Assembly: GCA_043802745.1 (NCBI GenBank)
Contig: JAZDKU010000015.1
Span: 1 to 64,000 of the forward strand
Source: STD1-80 sp043802745
GTDB lineage: Bacteria; Patescibacteriota; Minisyncoccia; Minisyncoccales; CG1-02-41-26
Direction: 5' to 3'
Length of the DNA: 64,000 nt
Shown here one piece after another: positions 26,601 through 33,787 of this stretch (the stretch's first letter is position 1; the number at the start of each line of letters is the position of its first letter). The notes under the pieces are model-generated. The model saw only the letters and a program-made list of their open reading frames with translations. It did not search any database and was not told the DNA's origin. A program made the position numbers and the translations under genes.

Positions 26601-26671
26601 CAAAATAAAAAAGGGCAGACCTCCAAAAAACTTGAGCTCAGTTCTGGGGAGGTCTGCCCTTATTTATTTTG
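26601..26671. terminator. Long bidirectional terminator between tRNA-Leu and nucleotidyltransferase gene
   Basis: GGGCAGACCTCC (26613-26624) pairs with GGAGGTCTGCCC (26648-26659), flanked by A/T-rich arms that extend the stem. Each strand ends in a T-rich run, so it can stop transcription from both sides. The stop codon of the minus-strand gene lies within its arm. Confidence 0.88.
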
Positions 26672-27412
26672 TTCGTTGAGGAAGTTTTCTACTTTGGCGA
26701 TGTCGTCAGGGTTGCCAAAGTCTAGCCAATAATCCTCGAGCATTTTTACTTTTACTTTGCCCTCTTTTGCCAACAAAGTAACCGCGTCAGTTAACTCGTA
26801 TTCTCCTCTTGGAGATAAACAAACTTGAGAAAGTTTTTCAAAAACTTCGGGCGTAAACTTATAAATCCCCTTGTTAACCAAATTGCCAACATATTCTTTT
26901 GGCTTTTCTATAATCTCTTTTAAGTGGCCCTTGTCATCGATTATTAAAACCCCATATTTTTCTGGATTTTCAGCCACAGAAGCGCCAATATAATTATAGA
27001 CATCATCAATAGCCATTGATTTTAAATCGCGCACAGAAAATAAATTATCCCCATAAATGGAAATAAAGCTTTCATTACCAACGAAATCTTTAATGCATTT
27101 CATTGGGCATAAAGTGCCATATTCTTTTTCTTTTGGGCCCAAAATCTTAAATTGATCAACCAGCTGGATTTTAATATCATTTTTATTATTACTAGAGCAA
27201 TGCTCCAAATATTCCTTAGCAAACCTTTCCATTAATTCAGCAAAAAAGCCAACTACTAAGATAAAATCTTTGTAGCCAGCTTCAATTAAATTATCGAGCA
27301 AATAAGCCAAAAATGGCCTTTGCTTTACACAGATTAAGGACTTGGGCTTATCTTTGCAAAGCTCTTTCATCCTTGTGCCCTGGCCGGCTGCTGCAATAAC
27401 AACTTTCATCAT
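26660..27412 (-). CDS. Sugar nucleotidyltransferase (NTP_transferase family)
   Basis: The 250-residue protein has the nucleotide-binding signature VIAAAGQGTRMKELCKDKPK (about 4-23), then the metal-site Asp in SIYGDNLFS (about 122), and a product-side GVLIIDDKGHLKEIIEKPKE. It is closest in style to glucose-1-phosphate thymidylyl-/uridylyltransferases, giving an activated sugar for surface polymers. The substrate is inferred only from the family. It is preceded by a 180-base region with three hairpins and followed by a bidirectional terminator. Confidence 0.85.
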   Translation of the reverse strand: MMKVVIAAAGQGTRMKELCKDKPKSLICVKQRPFLAYLLDNLIEAGYKDFILVVGFFAELMERFAKEYLEHCSSNNKNDIKIQLVDQFKILGPKEKEYGTLCPMKCIKDFVGNESFISIYGDNLFSVRDLKSMAIDDVYNYIGASVAENPEKYGVLIIDDKGHLKEIIEKPKEYVGNLVNKGIYKFTPEVFEKLSQVCLSPRGEYELTDAVTLLAKEGKVKVKMLEDYWLDFGNPDDIAKVENFLNEQNK

Positions 27413-27420
27413 ATGTTAGA

Positions 27421-27596
27421 ACCCCTTAACGAGCCTGTATAATTTTTAATAAAATTATACAGGAGAGTTTAGGGGGTATTACACCCTGTGAAGTAAAATT
27501 TGAGTACAAATTTTAATTTTAAATTTATTAAAATTTAAAATTACTTCACGGGGTAGTGATTTTACTACTAAATTTTTGATTAGGCCTCAAAAATTT
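27421..27596. promoter_or_regulatory. Three successive hairpins between leuS and the nucleotidyltransferase gene
   Basis: There are three inverted repeats in line: (1) CCTGTATAATTTT/AAAATTATACAGG at 27434-27463, with outer ACCCC/GGGGGT arms; (2) ACCCTGTGAAGTAA (27483-27496) against TTACTTCACGGGGT (27541-27554), with further A/T pairing; (3) AAATTTTTGA/TCAAAAATTT at 27571-27596, overlapping the leuS stop. At least one probably ends leuS transcripts. Hairpin 1 would lie in the leader of the nucleotidyltransferase mRNA and contains TATAAT, so it may also hide a promoter -10. Confidence 0.6.
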
Positions 27597-30087
27597 ATTG
27601 AAAATCTACTACGAAATTTATTAGTTTATTTTGCACGAAAACAACCTTTTTAATTGTTTGGCCTTTCAGCCATTTATTTATCTTTTCATCCTGTTTGGCA
27701 ATTTCTAAAGCTTGCCCTTGACTTGCTTCTGCTTCAACTTCCACAACTCCTCTGGCTTTGCCATTGATTTGCACCACTATCTTCACCCTATCTTCAAAAA
27801 GCCACTCTTCTTCTGGTTTTGACCATTGTTCTAAAAATATACTATCATTATTTCCTAACCGATGCCACAATTCCTCTGCTATATGGGGGGCAAACGGCGA
27901 AACAATAATCAAAAATCTTTCTAAATCTTTTTTAGACAGAAAACCTTCCTGCAAATCTTTTTGAGTCCACCATAATCCGATAAAACCCATCAAACAACTA
28001 ATTGCCGTATTAAACTTCATTTGCTCAATGTCCTCTGAAACTTTTTTAATTCTCAATTCAAGCGATACCTTCAGCTCTCTAAATTTTATTTCTTTGGGAA
28101 ATTCTTTTGAAAGAGAGTCGTTAACCAACAACCATATTCTTTCTAAAAATTTTCGCGCACCAATTATAGCTTCTGTATTCCATGCGATTGCTTGGTCAAA
28201 GGGCCCCATAAACATTTCGTAAATTCTTAAAGTATCAGCTCCATATTCTTTCACAATATCATCAGGATTTATCACGTTGCCCTTACTCTTGCTCATTTTC
28301 ACCCCCCCCTCCGCCAAAATTAACCCCACATTACGCAATTTTAAAAACGGCTCATCAAAACTAATTAAACCCTTTCTAAAAAGAGCTTTAGTAAAAAACC
28401 GAGCATATAAAAGATGCAAAACCGCATGCTCTGCTCCCCCCACATATAAATCTACTGGTAGCCAATATTTAATTTTTTCTAAGCCAGCAAACTCATTTTT
28501 ATTTTGATAATCAAGATAACGAAAAAAATACCAAGACGAGCAAACAAAAGTGTCCATTGTATCAGATTCTCGCTTTGCTTGTCCGCCGCATTGCGGGCAT
28601 TTAACATTATGAAAATCCTTAGACTTTGTTAGGGGCGACTCGCCTGTTGGCACAAAATCAACATCTGTTGGTAATAACACTGGCAAATCTTTTTCTAACA
28701 CAGCTTGCTCCCCGCATTTGTCGCAATAAATAATAGGAATAGGGGCGCCCCAATATCTTTGCCTAGAAACCAGCCAATCCCGCATCCTATAATTTACTTT
28801 TTTCTCAGCTATTTTTTTACTAGCCAGCCACTGCCCAATACTTTCTATAGCTTCATTCGAGGCAATCCCATTAAATTGTTCTGAATTTGTTAAAATGCCT
28901 TCTTCTTCCCAACACTCTGCCTCTAATCTAACGCAATCCTTCTTACCCATAGCAAAATCAACAGCATTAACTAAAGTAGCGCTCAACTCTGGTGGCAGAA
29001 TAACCTTTGGACAGGGCAACCCATACTTTTTTGCAAACTCAAAGTCACGAGCGTCGTGAGCTGGCACAGCCATAATAGCGCCAGTGCCATAGCCAGACAA
29101 AACATAGTCAGCCACAAAAATCGGAATTTCTTTTCCATTGGCTGGGTTTATGGCCATAATACCTTCTAGTTTTACACCTGTCTTATCCCTAACATCTGCC
29201 TGCCTATCTCTCTCGCTTTTTTTCTTTGCTACTTCAACATACTCTTTCACCTCCTTTAGATTTAAGATTTTAGATTTAAGATTTAAGATTATTTCATGTT
29301 CTGGAGCCACCACTAAATAAGTGCACCCGAATATAGTATCAATTCTTGTTGTGAACACATTTATTTCAAATCTTGAATCATGAATCTTGAATCTTATTTC
29401 ATGCCCAGTGCTTTTTCCAATCCAATTTTTTTGCATTATTTTAATTGGTTCTGGCCAATCAATTTTGTCCAAGCCAGCCAAAAGCTCTTCGTTAAAATCC
29501 GTAATTTTAAAAAACCACTGCTCTAAATCTTTTTGGCTAACCTCGCTACTGCACCTTTCACACTTGCCATCTTGGGCTTGCTCATTAGCTAAAACTGTTT
29601 GGCAAGAATCGCACCAATTAACAGAGGCTTTGGCTTTATACGCCCAACCATTTTTATAAAGAAAAAGAAAAAACCATTGTGTCCATTTGTAATATTCGGG
29701 ACTTGAAGTGTCTATTTCTCTTTCCCAATCATAAGAAAATCCTAATGACTTAATTTGTTCTTTAAAATAAGCTATATTTTTGTGCGTGCTTTCGTTTGGG
29801 TGGACTTTAGTTTTAATAGCATAGTTTTCTGCTGGCAAGCCAAAAGCATCCCAACCAATTGGATGGAGCACATTAAAACCGCTCATCCGCTTATATCGAG
29901 AAATAATATCAGTGGCTGTATATCCCTTTGGGTGGCCCACATGCAAACCAGCCCCGGAAGGATAGGGAAACATATCCAAACAATAAAACTTAGCTTTGTT
30001 GCCAAAATCCTCAGCCTTATTTAACCCTTGCTCTTCCCAAAACTTTTGCCATTTGGATTCAATTTTATCTGGCTCGTAATTATTCAT
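27595..30087 (-). CDS. leuS: Leucyl-tRNA synthetase
   Basis: The 830-residue class I synthetase has the HIGH-type motif GLHVGHPKGYT (about 43-53), zinc-like CDSCQTVLANEQAQDGKCERC, an editing (CP1) domain, KCPQCGGQAKRESDT, and the KMSKS motif VKMSKSKGN (about 600). Two short stretches in the middle, around residues 230-241 (RFKIHDSRFEIN) and 265-275 (LNLKSKILNLK), are coded by seven-base repeats. It is the last gene of metG-tatD-leuS and overlaps tatD by eight bases. Confidence 0.96.
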   Translation of the reverse strand: MNNYEPDKIESKWQKFWEEQGLNKAEDFGNKAKFYCLDMFPYPSGAGLHVGHPKGYTATDIISRYKRMSGFNVLHPIGWDAFGLPAENYAIKTKVHPNESTHKNIAYFKEQIKSLGFSYDWEREIDTSSPEYYKWTQWFFLFLYKNGWAYKAKASVNWCDSCQTVLANEQAQDGKCERCSSEVSQKDLEQWFFKITDFNEELLAGLDKIDWPEPIKIMQKNWIGKSTGHEIRFKIHDSRFEINVFTTRIDTIFGCTYLVVAPEHEIILNLKSKILNLKEVKEYVEVAKKKSERDRQADVRDKTGVKLEGIMAINPANGKEIPIFVADYVLSGYGTGAIMAVPAHDARDFEFAKKYGLPCPKVILPPELSATLVNAVDFAMGKKDCVRLEAECWEEEGILTNSEQFNGIASNEAIESIGQWLASKKIAEKKVNYRMRDWLVSRQRYWGAPIPIIYCDKCGEQAVLEKDLPVLLPTDVDFVPTGESPLTKSKDFHNVKCPQCGGQAKRESDTMDTFVCSSWYFFRYLDYQNKNEFAGLEKIKYWLPVDLYVGGAEHAVLHLLYARFFTKALFRKGLISFDEPFLKLRNVGLILAEGGVKMSKSKGNVINPDDIVKEYGADTLRIYEMFMGPFDQAIAWNTEAIIGARKFLERIWLLVNDSLSKEFPKEIKFRELKVSLELRIKKVSEDIEQMKFNTAISCLMGFIGLWWTQKDLQEGFLSKKDLERFLIIVSPFAPHIAEELWHRLGNNDSIFLEQWSKPEEEWLFEDRVKIVVQINGKARGVVEVEAEASQGQALEIAKQDEKINKWLKGQTIKKVVFVQNKLINFVVDFQ
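29256..29292. repeat. Seven-base tandem repeat inside leuS (TTTAAGA type)
   Basis: Five units of the TTTAAGA/TTTTAGA type follow each other; on the sense strand they encode the LNLKSKILNLK segment of LeuRS without a stop codon. Confidence 0.85.
29364..29396. repeat. Seven-base tandem repeat inside leuS (TTGAATC type)
   Basis: Four to five units of the TTGAATC type occur 70 bases from the first leuS repeat and encode IRFKIHDSRFEI. The two leuS repeats differ in unit sequence but share the seven-base period. Confidence 0.8.
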
Positions 30088-30925
30088 AGTTCAATTTAAA
30101 CAAATTTTTAGCGTTTTGGGTAGTGGTTTGAGCAATTTTCTCCAAACTTTCGCCTCTTATTTCGGCAATTTTTTGAGCAATGTATTTTACAAAAATCGGT
30201 TCATCGCGATCTTGCTGGCCGCCTTCGCCTTGCGGGCTAAGGCGTGCAGAAGGCGGGCAAAGAAACGGGCAATCTGTTTCCAAAAGCATTCTTTCCAGAG
30301 GCATTTTTTTAATTGTTTCTGCTAAATCCATTTTGAAAATAATTCCATTAAAGCCTAAATAAAAGCCGAGCCCCATATACTGTTGTGCCTCCTCCCAGCT
30401 CCCTGTAAAACAATGCACTACACCCCTCCCCCCTCCTAATTCATAATTCTTAATTCTTAATTCTTCTAGCAGGTCTTGATGGGCTTTTCGGCAATGTAGG
30501 ATTACAGGCAAATTTAATTCTTTTGCCAAATCTAATTGTTTTAAAAAAACTTGTTTTTGCTTGTCTTTAAAAATTCTGGCCTTTTCTTTTCCTTTTGGCT
30601 CGTTCCAATAATCCAAACCAATTTCTCCTATAGCCACCACTCCCTTTTCTTTGGCTAACTCTCTGTATTTTTCAATATCTAATTCTTCTAGTCTATCCTC
30701 GTCTAATTGACTTAAGTCAATAACGCAATTGATTGGATGCAAGCCAACAGAAGCAAAAACACCCTCTTTATGTTGTTGGGCTATTTTCACGGCTAATTGC
30801 GAGGTTTTATAGTTTGAGGAAGCGTTTATTATCCAAGTATCTTGCTCTAGGCTTTTTTTTATAACCTCATCCCTGTCCTCGTCAAACGCCTTAAAATTCA
30901 AATGGCTGTGGGTATCAATTAGCAT
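30080..30925 (-). CDS. tatD: TatD-family metal-dependent DNase
   Basis: The 281-residue protein has the metal site MLIDTHSHLNFKAF at the start, VVAIGEIGLDYW (about 95-106), LPVILHCRKAHQDL (about 138-151) and LLETDCPFLCPP (about 215). TatD proteins cut DNA from the 3' end. Two stretches are not family sequence: ELRIKNYELGGG (about 154-165) comes from a seven-base repeat, and SARLSPQGEGGQQ (about 224-236) comes from a GC-rich palindrome that replaces the usual short loop after the metal site. It lies one base after metG. Confidence 0.92.
   Translation of the reverse strand: MLIDTHSHLNFKAFDEDRDEVIKKSLEQDTWIINASSNYKTSQLAVKIAQQHKEGVFASVGLHPINCVIDLSQLDEDRLEELDIEKYRELAKEKGVVAIGEIGLDYWNEPKGKEKARIFKDKQKQVFLKQLDLAKELNLPVILHCRKAHQDLLEELRIKNYELGGGRGVVHCFTGSWEEAQQYMGLGFYLGFNGIIFKMDLAETIKKMPLERMLLETDCPFLCPPSARLSPQGEGGQQDRDEPIFVKYIAQKIAEIRGESLEKIAQTTTQNAKNLFKLNYE
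30218..30258. repeat. GC-rich palindromic element inside tatD
   Basis: CCGCCTTC and GAAGGCGG form outer arms with GCCTT/AAGGC inside them. On the minus strand the element encodes PPSARLSPQGEGG, in frame, in the loop after the catalytic Asp motif. Confidence 0.8.
30434..30466. repeat. Seven-base tandem repeat inside tatD (AATTCTT type)
   Basis: This is identical over about 31 bases to the repeat in ileS at 44471-44507. It encodes ELRIKNYELG on the minus strand. The fourth unit is AATTCAT, which turns the otherwise in-frame TAA into TAT. Confidence 0.9.
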
Positions 30926-30926
30926 A

Positions 30927-32372
30927 TTAGGCTAGTCTTGGAAACAAAGGTTCGCTTTTGTTGGTTTTTATTTGTTCTAAAATTTTCTCTGAAGTTTGGG
31001 GCATAAAGGGCGCAAGCATCTCAGCGATGCTACAAATAACAAATAACAAATAACAAATAACTTTTTCATTTTTAGTTTTTAGTTTTTCATTTCCTTCTTC
31101 CCATGGCTTTTCTGTGGCCATTATTTTATCGCAAACCCCGATCAACTCCCAAACAGCTCCCAAGGCCTCGTCAATTTTTAAATCTTTAAGCGCTATATTG
31201 TACTTATCTTTTGCCTGTTTCACCTCGCTTCCGCCCCACTCCTCGGCTTGGGGCCGAGGGGTGGGACGTAGTGCCTTGTATTTACTTGCAAGAGTTACAA
31301 CTCTAGCAACCAAATTACCAAGGCCGCTAGCCAAGTCTGAATTATATTTTTCATCCAAGCGAACAAGCGAAACATCTCCGTCATTGCCAAAGGGAAATTG
31401 GGTTAAAAGTAAATACCTAGTAGCATCAACACCATATTTGTCTATTAAATCATTGGGGTCAACCACATTGCCGATTGTTTTGGACATTTTTTGGCCATCA
31501 ATAGTGAAATAACCATGGCAAAAAACCTGTTTTGGCAACTGGTCAACAGCGTCTTCGCCATAATAAGCTAGCAACAAGGCTGGCCACATAATACAATGAA
31601 ATTTTAGAATATCACGGCCGACTAATTGCAAGTCCATTGGCCAAAATTCAGTTTTGCCTAAATTCTGCAGAGCAGTCCAATAATTAAGCAAAGCGTCTAC
31701 CCACACATAAATTGTCTGGCTTTCCTCCCATGGCAACTTAATGCCCCAAGAAACGCTTTTACGAGAAATAGAAATATCGTCAAGCCCCTGCTTTATCACG
31801 CCCAAAACCTCGCTTTTAGCATTTTCTGGCATTATTAAAATTTTATCTTGTTCTATTAGTTCTTGAATCTTTGGCAATAATTGCCTTAACTTAAAAAACC
31901 AATTCTCTTCAGCCACGTCTTGGGGCTCACATTTATGGTCTGGGCATTTGCCCTCAACCAGATCTTTATCAGTCACAAACTTTTCACAACCCACACAATA
32001 CTTGCCCGCATACTCGCCCTCATAAACAAAACCATTATTTTTTAATACTGTTAAAAATTCCTGCACTTTTTCCTCGTGCGGTTTGTCCGTGGTGCGAATA
32101 AAGTATGAGTAGTCAATGTTTAAATTTTCCCAAGCTTTTTTAAATAAATCTGAAACTTCATCGCAAAATTCTTTTGGGGTTTTGTTGGCTTTTTGGCTAG
32201 CTTCAAAAATTTTAGCCCCATGCTCATCAGTGCCTGTTAGGAAAAAGACCTCTTTACCGCCTATCTTATGATAGCGAGTCAAAACATCAACTGCCAAAGT
32301 AGTATAGGCATGGCCCAGATGTGGGCGTGAGTTCACATAATATATTGGGGTGGTTAAGTAAATTTTATTCAT
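30927..32372 (-). CDS. metG: Methionyl-tRNA synthetase
   Basis: The 481-residue protein has HIGH-type SRPHLGHAYTT (about 12-22), a zinc-knuckle-like CVGCEKFVTDKD and KCPDHKCEPQ, WVDALLNYWTAL, and the KMSKS-type QKMSKTIGN (about 295). The C-terminal dimer domain of longer MetRS forms is absent. About residues 372-384 (RPTPRPQAEEWGG) come from a palindrome shared with topA, and about 431-448 (LKTKNEKVICYLLFVICS) come from two seven-base repeats. It is the first gene of metG-tatD-leuS. Confidence 0.95.
   Translation of the reverse strand: MNKIYLTTPIYYVNSRPHLGHAYTTLAVDVLTRYHKIGGKEVFFLTGTDEHGAKIFEASQKANKTPKEFCDEVSDLFKKAWENLNIDYSYFIRTTDKPHEEKVQEFLTVLKNNGFVYEGEYAGKYCVGCEKFVTDKDLVEGKCPDHKCEPQDVAEENWFFKLRQLLPKIQELIEQDKILIMPENAKSEVLGVIKQGLDDISISRKSVSWGIKLPWEESQTIYVWVDALLNYWTALQNLGKTEFWPMDLQLVGRDILKFHCIMWPALLLAYYGEDAVDQLPKQVFCHGYFTIDGQKMSKTIGNVVDPNDLIDKYGVDATRYLLLTQFPFGNDGDVSLVRLDEKYNSDLASGLGNLVARVVTLASKYKALRPTPRPQAEEWGGSEVKQAKDKYNIALKDLKIDEALGAVWELIGVCDKIMATEKPWEEGNEKLKTKNEKVICYLLFVICSIAEMLAPFMPQTSEKILEQIKTNKSEPLFPRLA
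31031..31094. repeat. Two adjacent seven-base tandem repeats inside metG
   Basis: Four copies of AAATAAC (31032-31060) are followed directly by TTTTTCA/TTTTTAG-type units (31061-31092). Both are translated near the C-terminus of MetRS; the sense strand gives EKLKTKNEKVICYLLFVICS. Confidence 0.85.
31231..31266. repeat. GC-rich palindromic element inside metG (copy 2)
   Basis: CCCCACTCCTCGG and CCGAGGGGTGGG form the arms. It matches the topA element over about 35 bases in the same orientation and frame and yields RPTPRPQAEEWGG in MetRS. Confidence 0.9.
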
Positions 32373-32409
32373 AAATCTACTCTACCACACTTCTCCCCAA
32401 ATTTTAACC

Positions 32410-32439
32410 TTGACAAACCCACTAATAATTGTGTAGTAT
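32410..32439 (+). promoter_or_regulatory. Predicted sigma-70 promoter of the small secreted-protein gene
   Basis: TTGACA (32410-32415) and TAGTAT (32434-32439) are 18 bases apart. The start codon lies about 55 bases downstream, preceded by a strong AGGAGGT at 32481-32487. Both signals are better than those of most genes here, so high expression is likely. Confidence 0.7.
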
Positions 32440-32494
32440 TAAATAATTTTAAAACTCTCTACCAAATATTTTTTATTTACAGGAGGTTTCGAAA

Positions 32495-32929
32495 ATGTCA
32501 AAAAAACTTTTTGTTCTTTTTTTATTTTTCTTTATCTCTTCTACAACGGTCCAACCCCTAGCTCTAAAGGATTTTAATAGGCTCCCCGAGAATAAAAAAG
32601 CAGAAGCTTATTCAAAGTTATCTTTTAAGGACAGAGCGATCGCCTATGAAAAATGGTTAGGGGAATTAAAGTCCAAAATATCTTACGAAGGCGACCTTCC
32701 CTTAACCCCAGTTTCCTTAGTAGAAAAAACAGAGAAAAAAAAGACGGGAGTAAGCGAAGAAAGGGTGGAAGCAAGCATAATTCCTATAATGCCTGCCCCA
32801 TCTTCCGCGGACAGCTCCGAGAGCCCCCTTATTTTATACCTCGTTGTATTAATATTCCTTCTCGCCATGACCATATCTATGGGCACATGGATAAGAAGGA
32901 GGTTCTGGGTTGGCTACCATAGGAGATGA
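32495..32929 (+). CDS. Small secreted or membrane-anchored protein, unknown
   Basis: I do not recognise this 144-residue protein. It has an N-terminal signal-like helix (LFVLFLFFFISSTTVQPLA), an acidic/basic region (about 25-75), a Ser/Pro-rich linker (IIPIMPAPSSADSSESP) and a C-terminal membrane helix (LILYLVVLIFLLAMTISMG) followed by a short Arg-rich tail (WIRRRFWVGYHRR). It may be a small extracellular domain anchored by the C-terminal helix. It stands alone with its own promoter, Shine-Dalgarno and terminator. Confidence 0.65.
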   Translation: MSKKLFVLFLFFFISSTTVQPLALKDFNRLPENKKAEAYSKLSFKDRAIAYEKWLGELKSKISYEGDLPLTPVSLVEKTEKKKTGVSEERVEASIIPIMPAPSSADSSESPLILYLVVLIFLLAMTISMGTWIRRRFWVGYHRR

Positions 32930-32935
32930 CCCAGA

Positions 32936-33003
32936 AAAAACAGCAATTCAGCGGTCGATTATTTCACAGGTAATCTACTAATCGATTGCTGTTTTGCTTT
33001 TTT
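32936..33003 (+). terminator. Terminator after the small secreted-protein gene
   Basis: AACAGCAAT (32939-32947) pairs with ATTGCTGTT (32985-32993) around a 37-base loop, followed by a T-rich run (TTTTGCTTTTTT). The A-rich left arm also allows it to work for rsmI transcripts from the other side. Confidence 0.75.
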
Positions 33004-33014
33004 ACAGAACAATT

Positions 33015-33713
33015 TTATGCGCTAATTTTATTAACTGCTACGACGAATTCTCCTTTTAGGGGGGATTTTTTTATTGCTTCAATAACTTCGTTGAGAGAGC
33101 CGCGGTAGATGGTTTCAAACTTTTTAGTTAGTTCTCTACCCACCACTATTTGCGTTTTATCTTCTATTCCTGATTCCTGAACCATAAATCCTAATTCATT
33201 GAGCGTCTTTATGATGCGATAAGGAGATTCAAAAAATATCACTGAGTGCTTTGAGTTTATAATTTCTTCAAAAAATTGCTTTCTTTTTTTCTTAATTGGC
33301 GGAAAGCCTAGAAACAAAAACTTGTCCATAGGAAACCCGCAAACACTAGCTATAGCTGTTAATGCCGACGGTCCGGGAATTGGCTCTATTCTAACTTTAT
33401 CACTCAATGACTTAATGACTTCCCCAACAAGCTGACTGCCTGGGTCAGATATTCCCGGCGTGCCAGCATCTGAAATTAAAGCTAGATTTTTCCCGTCTTG
33501 TAACAAACCTAAAATATAATCAACCTTATCTAACTTAGAATGCTGATGATAAGAAATCATTGGCTTTTTAATGCCAAAACGAGTGAGCATTTTTTGGCTC
33601 ACCCGCGTGTCTTCACATAAAATATAATCAACAGATTTTAAGGTATCCAAGACCCTTTGGGAAATATCGCTTAAATTCCCAATAGGCGTTCCCACCACAT
33701 ACAAAACAGACAT
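33015..33713 (-). CDS. rsmI: 16S rRNA (cytidine1402-2'-O)-methyltransferase
   Basis: The 232-residue protein starts LYVVGTPIGNLSDIS and has EDTRVSQKML (about 35-44), LISDAGTPGISDPG (about 77-90) and EPIPGPSALTAIASV (about 110-124), all typical of RsmI in the tetrapyrrole methylase fold. It methylates C1402 in the ribosomal P site. Part of its sequence, around ELGFMVQESGIED (about 172-184), is coded by a seven-base repeat. The C-terminal extension of some RsmI proteins is missing. Confidence 0.94.
   Translation of the reverse strand: MSVLYVVGTPIGNLSDISQRVLDTLKSVDYILCEDTRVSQKMLTRFGIKKPMISYHQHSKLDKVDYILGLLQDGKNLALISDAGTPGISDPGSQLVGEVIKSLSDKVRIEPIPGPSALTAIASVCGFPMDKFLFLGFPPIKKKRKQFFEEIINSKHSVIFFESPYRIIKTLNELGFMVQESGIEDKTQIVVGRELTKKFETIYRGSLNEVIEAIKKSPLKGEFVVAVNKISA
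33166..33200. repeat. Seven-base-period repeat inside rsmI
   Basis: Units ATTCCTG, ATTCCTG, AACCATA, AATCCTA and ATTCATT follow one another and encode NELGFMVQESGIE in RsmI. Degeneracy is higher than in ileS, so it may be an older copy. Confidence 0.65.
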
Positions 33714-33787
33714 AAAAAAGTGATTGAGTCATTGAGTGACTAAGTGATTAAGCTTCTTAATCACTTGATGACTTGATGACTTAGTGA
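33714..33787 (-). terminator. Repeat-derived terminator directly before rsmI start
   Basis: On the minus strand AAGTGATTAAG and CTTAATCACTT form a perfect inner stem, the neighbouring AGTCATCA/TGACT units extend it, and TTTTTT follows, next to the rsmI ATG. It shares about 45 bases with the unit before htpX (12812-12890). It probably ends the permease transcript. Confidence 0.7.

Noticed and set aside
23177..31266. Assembly error as the source of the same palindrome in topA and metG
   Set aside because: Both copies keep the frame, have different flanks and differ at the outer arms, so they look like real separate copies. It cannot be excluded fully without reads.
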